NCBI RefSeq assembly: GCF_023015865.1
Contig: NZ_JALKBC010000003.1
Coordinates: forward strand, 1 to 64,000
Direction: 5' to 3'
Source of the DNA: Arenibacter sp. F26102
GTDB lineage: Bacteria; Bacteroidota; Bacteroidia; Flavobacteriales; Flavobacteriaceae
DNA length: 64,000 bases
Positions 18,157-28,259 of this stretch are shown piece after piece. How positions within the stretch are numbered: the first letter of the stretch is position 1; the number at the start of each line of letters is the position of its first letter. The notes beneath the pieces were generated by a model that was not told the DNA's origin, searched no databases, and saw nothing but the letters and a program-made list of their open reading frames with translations. Both the position numbers and the translations under genes were made by a program.

Positions 18157-20406
18157 TTAATTAATTATAATTTCATCAGCAAATAGCCAAGAAGGAAGAC
18201 CTGCCGCGTGATGCCAATAGGGTGTTTTTGTATTTAAAGCCTTCACTTTTATATAACGGCATCTTTTTTCATCAAAATCCAACTTAAAAAATTGGATGTC
18301 GTTCACCTTACTTTCCTTTGTTAAGGGCGTTGGATTATTAAGGGTTCCTAAATTGAAGTAATGCTCATTATCGAGAGATCCCGAATAGGCCACCTTTGAT
18401 GGAAAAAACACAATATGATTAGTAACCTGCAAAAAGGCCAAGGAAATTGTACTTATTTTCATCGGTTCACCCAAATCCACAACTACTTCCATATCAATGC
18501 CCTCATACCCCAACCAATTGGCATAAAAGCTACTTCCGCCAAGTGCCCCATCAGTAAGGACCTTTGGATCCTCTTTGGCATATTTTTTTGGATGGGTGTT
18601 GGTGACCACAGTTTTACCCATTGCCTTGTTTGGCATCCTAGCAACTTCCAGAGCAGACAAATAATTTGCCAGATATTCAGTTACCGTAAAACCCATTTCA
18701 TTCATCAACACCACGTTATTCTTCGCACAGGTAGCCGTAAAATTGTCCAATAAGGTGGTTACTAATGGGTTTATATTCTTTTTACCATCGCCAGTGGGAA
18801 TCAAAAGTCTGTAATCATCCGTTAATCTTTTTCTACATGCTTCCAAGACCGCGTAATCTACCCCCAAGCGCGCCATTTTTACGCGTGCCAAGATTTCTGG
18901 TTTTTTGGCCACTGCCTTTTCCGCATCATCAAATAATTGGGAATATTTAGAAAGTAAGTCCGGACTTAAATAGGACGAAAATGCCTCTGACGGATCACCG
19001 TAGAGGAATAGAAAAAAATCCATGTCCTCCTTTAACTTCGCATGAATTTCATCTATGTACTCTTTTATATAAATGCCTGCCTCTTCGTAATAACCACTGG
19101 TAAAATCCGTTAACAGGGCATCCAGGTTTTGATCCGGATTCCAGAGTAGTTTTGCAGTAATATAGGATCTAAGTTCAAAAAGTTCGCTGGGATTGTTACT
19201 GTGTTGTTCAAAAACCCATTTGGCGTTGTTATCCCTAAACAATTTAATATTTGGCTGCAGGGTTTGGATATTGGGAAAGGGAGCCAAAAAATTAGTGAAC
19301 TGTGTAGTATAATCCCAAATCCTTATGTTGTTGGTCAACTTGCCCCATCCCTCTAAATCGTTTGCAAAATCGGTGCATTTCTCAGAAATAGGCGCACTTC
19401 TATCGCACTCTATAGAACAAAGTGTAATCAATACATTATCCAAAGGTTTCGACTTACATGGCTTCCGGGTATATTGATAGGCCAAAGTTGAGATCATCTT
19501 GTCCGGGAAGGTAGCTGCCACCTCATTTACAAATCTTATCATGGTACTGGACGGACTTCCTTCTTCTTTATCTATTTTGCTACAATTGTCGCACTGGCAA
19601 TTTTGCTGGTTATCATCCTGACTCACGGACAATACCCTGGCCTTGGGATATTGTTGAAACAAGGAAGCAACAGAATCCTTTACTATTGCCAAGACATCAG
19701 GATTGGTTAGACACAATTGGGTAGGCAACCGTTGATCGCCCCTCAATGCATAATATTCGGGATTGGTTTCATAAAATTGTTCCTCAGGAAGAAATTTATG
19801 GAAGGTATGCACCCTGGCACTGGGCACATAGGTAGGAAACGATTCATGCGTCACCTTTTGCTTATCGGCGAAATCGGCATTATCATAAAATAATTTTGAA
19901 TGCACCGTTCTTGTGGTGATGGATGGCGTATACTCAAAATCTATCCCTGGAAGGTCAATTGTTTCGGAAGTTGGTATTTTCTCTACTCCGGGCGCATACC
20001 ATCTACAACCCAAGTAGCGCTCCAAAAATTCGTAAACTGCATATTTTGTTGCCTTATCCGAACCTCCTGAAATTAGCAGGTTATTACTTTTTGTTCTTAT
20101 GGATATACCATGTGCCTCAAGATTTCTTTCGTAATCGATGCCCAGATAAATCTTTTTCTTTTCTGCATTTTGGGACGTTTCATTAACGACATCCAATTTT
20201 GTACCACTTATTTTATAAAGATAACTTTGTAATACCTCCGCAGATTTATTTAGACTTGTAGTAGCCCTTCCCATAAGTACTATTTCATAGTCCGACTTGC
20301 CCTCATGAATCAGTTCTATCCCATCCAAGTTACAGGATGAAATGGCCAATAATATTAGTAAGAGACCTAGAAATCTGAATTTTGACTTTACTATTTTCAT
20401 TCTCAA
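18157..20406 (-). CDS. DUF4838 lipoprotein, glycoside hydrolase-like
   Basis: This 749-aa lipoprotein has a lipobox at about residue 25 (LAISSCN). The N-terminal region (about 30-145) resembles the alpha-glucuronidase/GH20-type N-terminal domain, for example GGSDKATKYAVYEFLERYLGCRWYAPG split over 120-146. The central DUF4838 domain (about 160-560) contains SVSQDDNQQNCQCDNC. The C-terminal 150 residues look like a discoidin (F5/8 type C) sugar-binding module with ADEIIIN at the end. It is 12 bp downstream of the GH92 gene on the same strand, so the two are likely co-transcribed. Enzymatic activity is inferred from family and context, not from a proven active site. Confidence 0.85.
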   Translation of the reverse strand: MRMKIVKSKFRFLGLLLILLAISSCNLDGIELIHEGKSDYEIVLMGRATTSLNKSAEVLQSYLYKISGTKLDVVNETSQNAEKKKIYLGIDYERNLEAHGISIRTKSNNLLISGGSDKATKYAVYEFLERYLGCRWYAPGVEKIPTSETIDLPGIDFEYTPSITTRTVHSKLFYDNADFADKQKVTHESFPTYVPSARVHTFHKFLPEEQFYETNPEYYALRGDQRLPTQLCLTNPDVLAIVKDSVASLFQQYPKARVLSVSQDDNQQNCQCDNCSKIDKEEGSPSSTMIRFVNEVAATFPDKMISTLAYQYTRKPCKSKPLDNVLITLCSIECDRSAPISEKCTDFANDLEGWGKLTNNIRIWDYTTQFTNFLAPFPNIQTLQPNIKLFRDNNAKWVFEQHSNNPSELFELRSYITAKLLWNPDQNLDALLTDFTSGYYEEAGIYIKEYIDEIHAKLKEDMDFFLFLYGDPSEAFSSYLSPDLLSKYSQLFDDAEKAVAKKPEILARVKMARLGVDYAVLEACRKRLTDDYRLLIPTGDGKKNINPLVTTLLDNFTATCAKNNVVLMNEMGFTVTEYLANYLSALEVARMPNKAMGKTVVTNTHPKKYAKEDPKVLTDGALGGSSFYANWLGYEGIDMEVVVDLGEPMKISTISLAFLQVTNHIVFFPSKVAYSGSLDNEHYFNLGTLNNPTPLTKESKVNDIQFFKLDFDEKRCRYIKVKALNTKTPYWHHAAGLPSWLFADEIIIN

Positions 20407-20418
20407 TTTGATTTAGAT

Positions 20419-22659
20419 CTAATTGTTCAATTTAAACTCCAAAAATTTACTGTTCACTAATTCTTCATGGCTTATAAAGTATCCTTTCTGGGGCTTTCCT
20501 TGAATGCTGATATTGTCAATGAACTGATTTTCTTCCGAAATATTGGAGGTTATAATCAATTTTTCCTGCTGATAATAATCGGTATCCAAATGAATGGTTA
20601 TTTTATTGAATTTTGGTGTTGTCAAAGTGTATAACGGATTCGCGGGACTAATGGGATATATTCCCATCATAGAAAAGACTGCCCAAGCAGACATGGTACC
20701 CGTATCATCGTTTCCAGGGAGTCCGTCTGGGGCATTCTTGTAATATTCGTTAAGCAAATCCGAAACCATTTTTTGAGTTCGCCTTTCTTCCCCTTTTACA
20801 TAATTGAACAAATACGGGTAGGCGATATCCGGTTCATTGGCCATATCATATTGACCCTTGTCAAAAACATCCTGAAGACGACTGATAAAAGTCTTTGCCC
20901 CCCCCATAAGTCTTATTAGACCTTTCGTATCGTGGGTAACCATAAAGGAATACTGCCAGGCATTCCCTTCAATAAAGCCCAAATTCTTCTCAAAATTAGC
21001 TCCTGATTCTGGATTGTAAGGCGTTAACCAACTACCATCATCATTTTTGGGTCTTAGCAAGTTAAATTCTTTATCAAAAAGGTTTCGGTAAGAAATCGAT
21101 CTTTTGGAGAAGCGTTTAAAATCCTCTTTTTTGTCCAAGGCTTTGGCTAATTGGGCAATTGCATAATCCGAAATATTGTATTCCTGGGTGGTAGATACCG
21201 AACCGCTGTTGGTTGTTTTTGTGGTGAGATATCCTTTTTCCAAATAATCCTTAAGTCCAGGACGCAGAGGATTACCATCTATCTGGTCTGCACTTTTAAC
21301 CATGGCCGAATACGCCTTTTCTACATCAAAATCCCGTATACCCTTCAAATAAGTATCGGCAATTGCAATTCCCGCCGGATCGCCGACCATAGTAGTGGTT
21401 TCCGTTGCATTTAGTTCCCATTTTGGTAACCAACCACTCTCATCATAGATCTGGAGCATACTTTTCACCATGTCCGATTGCTGACGAGGATAAACCAAGC
21501 TCATTAGTTGGTGTAAATTTCGATAGGTATCCCAAAGCGAAAAAACGGTATAGCGGGTATCTTTGGTTTTTAAGGTTTCCCTAGTTTTCATTTTTGGATA
21601 GTCCCCATTAAAATCGTTCAGGGTACTAGGGTGTATAAGGGTATGGTACAAGGCTGTGTAAAACTTGACCTTATCCTCTTCCTGACCGCCCTCAACCTCA
21701 ATTTTAGATAGATATTTGTTCCAGTTTTCTTTGGCTTCCGCCAAGATTTGGTCGAAACTGCGTGTTGCCGTTTCCTTTTCCAAATTTTCACGGGCGTTTT
21801 CAATGCTCACATAAGAAACTCCTACTTTCATTTCTACAACTGTAGGCTCCTTAAATCTGTAACGCATATAACCCCCAATACTATCCCCTACAACTTCTTT
21901 TGTGTAGCCAGGCATTATACGCGATGTACCATTGTAACCCATCCATTCCGCCTCTGCCCCTTTGTAAGTAGTAGGTTTTTTCCAAACTCCAAACTCAACG
22001 GCTGGCTGGGAAAATTGTACTACAAAATACACAGGATATGCTTCTTCTGGTTTGTAATAGCAAAATGAACCTACACTTCGCACACCTTCCAATTCCGTTG
22101 GAGAAACTACCCTAACAGAAGCACCTTGTTCATTGGTCAATCCTAAACCAAGATTGATCAAGATATTTGCATCCCCTCTTGGAAATAAATATTTGCTAAC
22201 CCCTACCCTAGTAGTTGCTGTGGCCTCTACCTTTATATCATAGTTATCCAAAGTATTGGAGTAATACCCAACTTTTGAAACCTCATTGGAATAAGTGGTT
22301 CCATATTCAAGGTGCTCAACTTCCAAATCGCCTGTGGTGGGCATGGCCAAAATTACTCCTAACTCCGGGCAACCTACACCGCTTAAATTAACGTGACTAA
22401 ATCCGGTCAGGAAAGTGTTTTCTTGTACATATGGAGTGGATAACCATCGACTGTCCTTTTCCAATGGCAAATTTTTAGCCCCTGCCACGTTAAAAGGAGA
22501 TACACTCACCATTCCCCTAACGGCAATAGGTCCTGGATTGGTTGTTCCAAAATTAGAGGTCCCAATAAAGGGATTCACATATTCTACGGGTTGTTTTTGG
22601 GCAAAAGCTCCTAGGGAAAAGACTGCCAATAATAATAGACTTGTATGTTTTAAGCTCAT
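20419..22659 (-). CDS. GH92 alpha-mannosidase
   Basis: This 746-aa enzyme belongs to glycoside hydrolase family 92, calcium-dependent exo-alpha-mannosidases that trim mannans or N-glycans. A signal peptide is visible (residues 1-20, ending AFAQ). Family signatures include YVNPFIGTSNFGTTNPG at the start, GFSHVNLSGVGCPELG, SLWDTYRNLHQLMSLVYP and the hallmark GNDDTGTMSAWAVFSMMGIYP. Length is normal. It is followed directly by the DUF4838 gene. A GH130 gene lies nearby, as in Bacteroides N-glycan loci that pair GH92 with GH130. Linkage specificity cannot be read from the sequence. Confidence 0.95.
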   Translation of the reverse strand: MSLKHTSLLLLAVFSLGAFAQKQPVEYVNPFIGTSNFGTTNPGPIAVRGMVSVSPFNVAGAKNLPLEKDSRWLSTPYVQENTFLTGFSHVNLSGVGCPELGVILAMPTTGDLEVEHLEYGTTYSNEVSKVGYYSNTLDNYDIKVEATATTRVGVSKYLFPRGDANILINLGLGLTNEQGASVRVVSPTELEGVRSVGSFCYYKPEEAYPVYFVVQFSQPAVEFGVWKKPTTYKGAEAEWMGYNGTSRIMPGYTKEVVGDSIGGYMRYRFKEPTVVEMKVGVSYVSIENARENLEKETATRSFDQILAEAKENWNKYLSKIEVEGGQEEDKVKFYTALYHTLIHPSTLNDFNGDYPKMKTRETLKTKDTRYTVFSLWDTYRNLHQLMSLVYPRQQSDMVKSMLQIYDESGWLPKWELNATETTTMVGDPAGIAIADTYLKGIRDFDVEKAYSAMVKSADQIDGNPLRPGLKDYLEKGYLTTKTTNSGSVSTTQEYNISDYAIAQLAKALDKKEDFKRFSKRSISYRNLFDKEFNLLRPKNDDGSWLTPYNPESGANFEKNLGFIEGNAWQYSFMVTHDTKGLIRLMGGAKTFISRLQDVFDKGQYDMANEPDIAYPYLFNYVKGEERRTQKMVSDLLNEYYKNAPDGLPGNDDTGTMSAWAVFSMMGIYPISPANPLYTLTTPKFNKITIHLDTDYYQQEKLIITSNISEENQFIDNISIQGKPQKGYFISHEELVNSKFLEFKLNN

Positions 22660-22708
22660 AGTTGTTCTTTACTATTTATGTTTGCATTGAGTGTGCTTCC
22701 ATCCTAAA

Positions 22709-22945
22709 TTTACACGCCCCAAGTCCCTCTCTATAGGGGAGTTCTCTGTGCCCTAATAATAAAATTTATCCTCACAATAAAACATCCTTCTGCCAATTAT
22801 TTCTCAAAGAAATATTGAACCAAGAAATAAATCTCTACTGCCAAAATTCCACTCCTGATTGAACACTATTCATATTATAATATCCGTTTCCGTTCCCCTC
22901 TCGAGAGAGACTGCCACACTTTTTCGGCAGAGGGACTAGGTGTTT
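22709..22945. repeat. MITE-like repeat, copy A
   Basis: About 237 bp, with imperfect terminal inverted repeats (left begins ACACGCCCCAAGTCCCTCT; the right end reads the related ACACCTAGTCCCTCTG when reversed). The internal part (22741-22905) aligns with copies B and C through shared words such as TTCTCTGTGCCCTA, TTTATCCTC, CAATAAAAC and TCAAAGAAATATTGAA. It lies between the GH92 gene and the DUF559 gene. Confidence 0.7.
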
Positions 22946-23329
22946 TTATGCTTTTTCTTCATAATCCTGGATATATGCTTCAATTACCCTCTACACATTG
23001 TCCATATCCCTTAATATTTGGTCATCGGTAAAACGTAAAATCCCAATACCCAAGTTATTCATCTTCTCCTCCTTTACTGCATCCTTATCATAAACTTCAA
23101 CTATACCGTGTGAATAACCGTCAACTTCAATACCCAACATAAGTTCCTGGCAAAAGAAATCCAAAATATAGTTGTCTATTGGTTTCTGACGATGAAAATC
23201 ATAGCCATACATCTGTTTTGATTTCAACTTTAACCATAGTATTACTTCTGCTTTCGTACTATTATTACGCAAATCACGAGCCAATTCTTTCAATTTAGGG
23301 TTATAAGGAATGATTTTTCTTGTTTTCAT
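22946..23329 (-). pseudogene. DUF559 endonuclease-like gene with in-frame amber stop
   Basis: The product resembles small DUF559 proteins with a Vsr/PD-(D/E)XK-like nuclease fold: a start with LARDLRNNSTKAEVILW, then QMYGYDFHRQKPIDNYILDFFC, GIEVDGYSH with the acidic residue, and LGIGILRFTDDQ. A TAG at 22991-22993 stops translation after 112 residues. The same frame continues for 14 codons (RVIEAYIQDYEEKA) to a TAA at 22946-22948, which matches the normal tail of the family. A CAG to TAG change explains it. The shortened protein may still fold. It is flanked by copies of a MITE-like repeat. Confidence 0.75.
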
Positions 23330-23339
23330 TGTTTATCTT

Positions 23340-23552
23340 TTTACACACCCCCAGCCCCTCTCAAGGGGGGAGTTCTCTGTGCCCTACTGATAAAGTTTAT
23401 CCTCTCAATAAAACATTCCCAAAAATTATTTTCAAAGAAATATTGAATCAATAAATAAATCTCTACCACCCAAATTCTACTCCTAATTGAATACAATTAC
23501 TATTATAATAACCGTTACAATTCCCATAATGAGAGGTGTTAGGGGTGTGTTT
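23340..23552. repeat. MITE-like repeat, copy B
   Basis: About 213 bp, with imperfect terminal inverted repeats. The left end TTACACACCCCCAGCCCCTC resembles the reverse complement of the right end, AAACACACCCCTAACACCTC. The body is closely similar to copy A (22741-22905) and more diverged from copy C. Confidence 0.75.
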
Positions 23553-23576
23553 TCCAGACACTCACATTATTCCACT

Positions 23577-23755
23577 ACCACTTCATCATTAAGTTTATCC
23601 TATCAATAAAACGGCCATTTTACAATTATTTCAAAGAAAACTTACATCTAGCAATAATTCTCCCACTCCAAAATTTTTATGCCTCTTGAGGGACAACCCA
23701 TATTAAAATAAACGGCAATCATTCCCCTCTTGAGAGGGGTTAGGGGTGTGTTTTA
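23577..23755. repeat. MITE-like repeat, copy C (5' end degraded)
   Basis: This shares AAGTTTATCCTATCAATAAAAC and the right terminal sequence CTTGAGAGGGGTTAGGGGTG with copies A and B, but the left terminal repeat is missing. A further fragment of the same family may extend to about 23860. No gene is visible between 23330 and 23889. Confidence 0.6.
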
Positions 23756-23889
23756 CCAAGTCCTCAAATTATTCTTCTATCACTTTATCAAAAAACATCT
23801 TTGTCCATCTAGTCCTGGGAAATTTTTGCTACAATCCTTCTAAAACCTCAGCTATATCATTGCTCATCCCAAAAGTTTATGCGGCACCA

Positions 23890-24963
23890 TTACTTATTGT
23901 CATCAACACTTCGGAATCTCCCATCCTCACTTATCTTCAATATTTTTCCGGTAAATGGACTTTTGACCCAAATATTATATCCAAATCGGTGCTTGTCCAA
24001 ATTAGATTTTATAGACTTTCCCAAAATGTTTTTAGGTGTTGCCACTTGCTTTTCGGCACCCTTTTTACCTTGTAAAACTCCTCTGTAGAGGGAATATAAA
24101 TGCCATTTTATGTAATCGTCCTGCGGAATTGAAAAACTGTCCTTTCCTCCCGCTTCTTCTGAAGAAAAATAAACATATCCCCAATGCTCCGGCTCATGCA
24201 TATTAATAACTCCTTGTGGCGACCACACCCAATTATATTCGGGAAGGAACTTACCCTTATCATCCTTTTTCCTGGTATACCTGCCGTCCGTTAAATCGAA
24301 ATTCCAGTTGACCCTAGAAAAATTAATCCTCCAAAAATCGTTCTCCGGCACATTACTCCCATTGCTTGCCTCCGTGATCACCTTCCATGGAATAGCTATT
24401 TCAACAGTCCAACCTTTATCCGTATCCGATGAATCATTTAGGGTACCATCAATACTTACCGCTGATTTTACACCTTGAATATCCCAACTGTCGATCACTT
24501 TGCCATGATTTCTATACGGCTTGGTCAGAAATAGGTCCCACAATGTATTATGGGCATTCATCTCATATTCGTAATAATTATGAGTGTCGCCATCTGGGTC
24601 TATAAAAATTTCAAAATCATTGTTATAAAAAATAACGGTATCCCTCTGCTTTAAAGTGGCCCACACATGTGGTTCATCCATTTCTGCCATAACATAGAGG
24701 TAATCGTTATCCCATAACATTTTCATCCTAGTCCTATATTTAGGCGTCATTTTTCCTTCGATATCAATATAATCTTGGGACCAGGTTGCTATTTGCCAAG
24801 AAGCATCGTCTCCTTTTCCATCTATAACCAAGGCTTCATTCGCCTTAAAGGCAATATAATTCCTTGGGATTAGTTCTTGGCCGCTTATCCCGGCAATGCC
24901 AATAAACAAAAACAAAAATGCTATTAACAACGTTCTGGTTTTGTTGAAATTAGTTTGCCTCAT
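23890..24963 (-). CDS. Secreted CBM9-like carbohydrate-binding protein
   Basis: This 357-aa protein has a signal peptide (about residues 1-28, ending GISGQ). Its main domain (about 35-250) resembles the CBM9-like/DOMON fold of the carbohydrate-binding family 9-like proteins. Signatures are the GKGDDASWQIATWSQDYIDIEG start, the WDNDYLYVMAEMDEPHVWA strand, NDFEIFIDPDGDTHNYYEYEMN, and NFSRVNW later. It could bind released sugars in the periplasm or on the surface. It lies 56 bp downstream of the GH130 gene on the same strand and is likely part of one transcript with GH130 and the symporter. Confidence 0.85.
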   Translation of the reverse strand: MRQTNFNKTRTLLIAFLFLFIGIAGISGQELIPRNYIAFKANEALVIDGKGDDASWQIATWSQDYIDIEGKMTPKYRTRMKMLWDNDYLYVMAEMDEPHVWATLKQRDTVIFYNNDFEIFIDPDGDTHNYYEYEMNAHNTLWDLFLTKPYRNHGKVIDSWDIQGVKSAVSIDGTLNDSSDTDKGWTVEIAIPWKVITEASNGSNVPENDFWRINFSRVNWNFDLTDGRYTRKKDDKGKFLPEYNWVWSPQGVINMHEPEHWGYVYFSSEEAGGKDSFSIPQDDYIKWHLYSLYRGVLQGKKGAEKQVATPKNILGKSIKSNLDKHRFGYNIWVKSPFTGKILKISEDGRFRSVDDNK

Positions 24964-25019
24964 ATTTTAATTTTTGTTGTTCCTTTTCAATAGCCCACGA
25001 TCCCACTGAAAAGCCCGAG

Positions 25020-25985
25020 CTATAAACTATTCTCCTTTGTGAATTTTACAATTTCAGAAATACGTCCAAATGCCAAGCCGGTAACCGTGTCCGCCGCCCC
25101 ATAATAAATGGCAACCTTGTCCTCTTCAATGGAATGCAATGCAGCACATGGAAATACCACATTTGGAACATCGCCTACACATTCATAATTGGTCTGTGGC
25201 GCCAATAAATAAGGCTTCGTCCTAAATAACACTTGATCTGGGCGCTCTTTATCCAAAATAGCCGCTCCCATGGAATATCTAAATCCGTTGCAGGTATTTA
25301 TTACCCCATGATAAAATGTTAACCAACCCTCATCTGTAAGAATAGGTATAGGTCCTGCTCCAATTTTGGTACACTGCCATGCACTATCTACAAATGGAGT
25401 AACCTTCATAACACATCTATGTTCTCCCCAGTACTTCATATCCGGACTATAGCTAATGTAGATATCACCAAATGGCGTATGACCGTTGTCACTTGGCCTG
25501 CTCAGCATAGCATATTTCCCGCCAATTTTTTCCGGGAACAACACCCCATTTCTATTAAAGGGCAAAAAAGCATTTTCACATTGAAAAAATTCCTTGAAAT
25601 CAAAGGTATATCCTATTCCAATAGTTGGACCATTATACCCATTACACCAAGTAATCCAATATCTATCCTCTATAAAGACCACCCTGGGATCGTATTTATA
25701 ATCGGATTCGATCATATCAGTATTACCGGCCTGGAATTGAATGGGGTTATGGTTTATATCCCAATCTATGCCATTTTTGCTAAAACCGGCAAAAATATTC
25801 ATTTGTACCGCCTTATTATCACAGCGGAATACCCCGGCAAACCCATCTTGAAATGGTACTACCGCACTATTAAAAATACTGTTGGAAGAAGGGATTGCAT
25901 CTCTTTTTACCACAGGATTCTCTGTATACCGCCAAACTACATCTGCACTTTTTGCAGGCCTTTCTTGCCATGGAATGTTACTCAC
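25020..25985 (-). CDS. GH130 mannoside phosphorylase
   Basis: GH130 enzymes split beta-mannosides with phosphate to mannose-1-phosphate. This 321-aa protein has no signal peptide, fitting a cytoplasmic enzyme. It shows the five-bladed propeller motifs: [16 protein letters not shown], the catalytic-acid motif YDPRV with D99, [17 protein letters not shown] and the ending [15 protein letters not shown]. It resembles the Bacteroides mannosyl-N-acetylglucosamine phosphorylase type by its N-terminus (IPWQERP). With a GH92 gene close by, beta-mannosyl-GlcNAc or mannan-derived products are plausible substrates. The exact specificity is not determined. The symporter gene lies upstream and could import the substrate. 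Confidence 0.93.
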   Translation of the reverse strand: MSNIPWQERPAKSADVVWRYTENPVVKRDAIPSSNSIFNSAVVPFQDGFAGVFRCDNKAVQMNIFAGFSKNGIDWDINHNPIQFQAGNTDMIESDYKYDPRVVFIEDRYWITWCNGYNGPTIGIGYTFDFKEFFQCENAFLPFNRNGVLFPEKIGGKYAMLSRPSDNGHTPFGDIYISYSPDMKYWGEHRCVMKVTPFVDSAWQCTKIGAGPIPILTDEGWLTFYHGVINTCNGFRYSMGAAILDKERPDQVLFRTKPYLLAPQTNYECVGDVPNVVFPCAALHSIEEDKVAIYYGAADTVTGLAFGRISEIVKFTKENSL

Positions 25986-26072
25986 GTTATTTTGATTTAA
26001 TATTATAACTAAACTTGTTTCTCTCTAATGTAATGTATCTAAAACTTAGTTCCAGGAACTTTTCAATTTTTT

Positions 26073-27950
26073 CTAATTCGGTATTTTTCGAACTTTATCC
26101 AACCAGGTAAACTTTAAAATTGCCGAGGTAACACCAAATACCACTAATGCAATAACAGCCTTAGGATAATCCCTGATCATAAAGTATATGGGCAGTACGA
26201 TCATACTGGACTGCCAAATTATGCCCACCGCACAGTTCATCATATCCCACCAAAATTCATTGTTCTTTTCAAATGTAGGATCTTCCGACTTCAATTCTTT
26301 ATATATCGGATTCCACCAACCCCATGGTTTCACATTTTTGTAGAAGGATTTTAATACTTCCTTGTCCGTCGCAGGGCTAAAATAGGTTCCCAAAAACGAA
26401 CCCAATATGGAGACGCCAAAAATAATAGGAAATAGGTAAATAGCATGGACATGTGAAAGCTCGTACAAAAAGCCACCCTCCGCAAAATTAGCCTTGTTGT
26501 TATCCAGAACAAATTGTAATGAAGCAATAATTAATCCAGACAACATACCCCAAAAATAGCCCCAACCATTAAATCGCCACCATATCCATTTTAAAAAATT
26601 AGCTGCAACATACCCCCCGAACAGGGCACTTGTTATCCAAAGTGTAAGTGAATTGATGGAATCTGCAAAGAATCCCATAAAAACACCTAAAATTACCACC
26701 AAGAATGAAGCTATATGACTCACCTTTATATAATGCTTGTGTGATGCTTCCGGCTTAAAATATTTTTTATAGATATCATTGACCAAATAAGCTGGACCGG
26801 CATTTACAAAAGCTGAGAAGGTGGACATAAAAGCCGCAAGCAAACCGGCCAACAGCAAGCCCTTTATCCCTACCGGCACATGAAAGTTGATTACTTTGGG
26901 TAGTAAAATCTCCAACTCTGCACCTGTAAGTTTAGGATTGGCAATCATTTCCGGCGTTAGTACCACCAAGGCAATGACAACAATACCAGTTATTAACAAA
27001 TACCTTGGAATAAACAGCACCAAATTAGTAAACCCACTCATATAAGCAGCTTCTTTAACTGTTCGGGTAGACAAGATTCTTTGAAGGTCATAACTGGGTG
27101 TTGGTCCTGCTATACTGGCAAAGAAACCTTTAAAAAGTGTCATACCTATCAGGGCTCCGAACATCTTATATCCTTCGGAATCGATCAAATTATTAAATGC
27201 TTCAAAATCCTTGCCCCAATGGGTTCCCAATTCCCAACCAAAAAACACATTCTTCCACTCCGTACTAATAACAGAATTGATTTCCACATCAGTAAAAGCG
27301 AAAAAGGCATATCCTGCCACTAGAATACCCGCGATTACCATGATGATATATTGTAAAACCTCTGTGGCTACCACCGAGAACATTCCTCCCTTTATCGTAT
27401 AAATGGTGGTCAAAAATATGATGACCATGGCATATGACTGTTCGGAAGTAAGCAAAACAATTTCACCTAAATGTAGGGCCAGATCCCAAGGCAGGATAAT
27501 AGTCAAAAATTTACCCACACCTTCAAAGAAATACGCAATAAATCCCACTGCTGCAACAATGGCAAATACAGCAACTATGCTATGCGAGGCCCTCCCGGAC
27601 CTATCATCCCCAAAGCGGGTTAAGATCCATTCCGAACCGGTCATAATATTTGACCTACGTATCCAAACGGCCAAAAACATCATTACGAAAATCTGGTTCC
27701 AAATAGGCCAGAGCCACATGAACATAAAGCTTTTTACTCCGTACAAAAACAGGATTCCAACCATCCAGGCAGTACCTGAAACATCAAACATACCCGATCC
27801 ATTACTGAGTCCCAGAAAATACCATTTTATATTGTTGCCTCCTAGAAAGTAAGATTTGAGTCCCATGGATGCTTTTTTTGAAACCCAAATACCAACAAAA
27901 AGTGTAAGTACTATATAAGCTATGATAATTACAATATCAATTACGTTCAT
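26073..27950 (-). CDS. Sodium:solute symporter (SSS family)
   Basis: This 625-aa membrane protein has about 14 hydrophobic segments and belongs to the SSS family, which uses the sodium gradient to import sugars or other small solutes. Family features include the N-terminal VIIIAYIVLTLFVGIWVSKK, the glycine-rich SYFLGGNNIKWYFLGLSNGSGMFD region split over 33-56, and LLLAGLLAAFMSTFSAFVN. It heads the minus-strand set symporter - GH130 - CBM9-like and probably imports the oligosaccharide cleaved by GH130, in the role SusCD plus a sugar MFS transporter play elsewhere. No SusC or SusD gene occurs in the locus. Confidence 0.92.
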   Translation of the reverse strand: MNVIDIVIIIAYIVLTLFVGIWVSKKASMGLKSYFLGGNNIKWYFLGLSNGSGMFDVSGTAWMVGILFLYGVKSFMFMWLWPIWNQIFVMMFLAVWIRRSNIMTGSEWILTRFGDDRSGRASHSIVAVFAIVAAVGFIAYFFEGVGKFLTIILPWDLALHLGEIVLLTSEQSYAMVIIFLTTIYTIKGGMFSVVATEVLQYIIMVIAGILVAGYAFFAFTDVEINSVISTEWKNVFFGWELGTHWGKDFEAFNNLIDSEGYKMFGALIGMTLFKGFFASIAGPTPSYDLQRILSTRTVKEAAYMSGFTNLVLFIPRYLLITGIVVIALVVLTPEMIANPKLTGAELEILLPKVINFHVPVGIKGLLLAGLLAAFMSTFSAFVNAGPAYLVNDIYKKYFKPEASHKHYIKVSHIASFLVVILGVFMGFFADSINSLTLWITSALFGGYVAANFLKWIWWRFNGWGYFWGMLSGLIIASLQFVLDNNKANFAEGGFLYELSHVHAIYLFPIIFGVSILGSFLGTYFSPATDKEVLKSFYKNVKPWGWWNPIYKELKSEDPTFEKNNEFWWDMMNCAVGIIWQSSMIVLPIYFMIRDYPKAVIALVVFGVTSAILKFTWLDKVRKIPN

Positions 27951-28259
27951 TAAAATTTATTTAAGTGTTATAGAAAATAGTCCGCCAATCAGGATTTCCA
28001 GTCGTTAAAGGTTAAAAAATGGCCACAGCCAATTGATTTTTCGCCATAAAAGACAACTACTCTTATTTTTTTTATAAATTCCCCAAATTTTCCTGGAATG
28101 CATCAGGCTTTCTTAGATTAAATAAAAAATATTAGCCATTATTTCTAATCAGAATTAAATATTTAATTTTTTTTCGAGGAAGGAGCATAAATTTAGACCA
28201 ATAACCTACCGGTAAAGCCAAACGCCCTATTTTAGAAATAATGTCTGTAATCTAGACCT
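27951..28259. promoter_or_regulatory. Divergent intergenic region between symporter and histidine kinase genes
   Basis: These 309 bp separate two divergent transcripts and must hold both promoters. The DNA is AT-rich, but I cannot assign a -7/-33 pair with confidence. A candidate target for the adjacent LytTR regulator is expected here but no clear direct repeat is visible. Confidence 0.35.
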
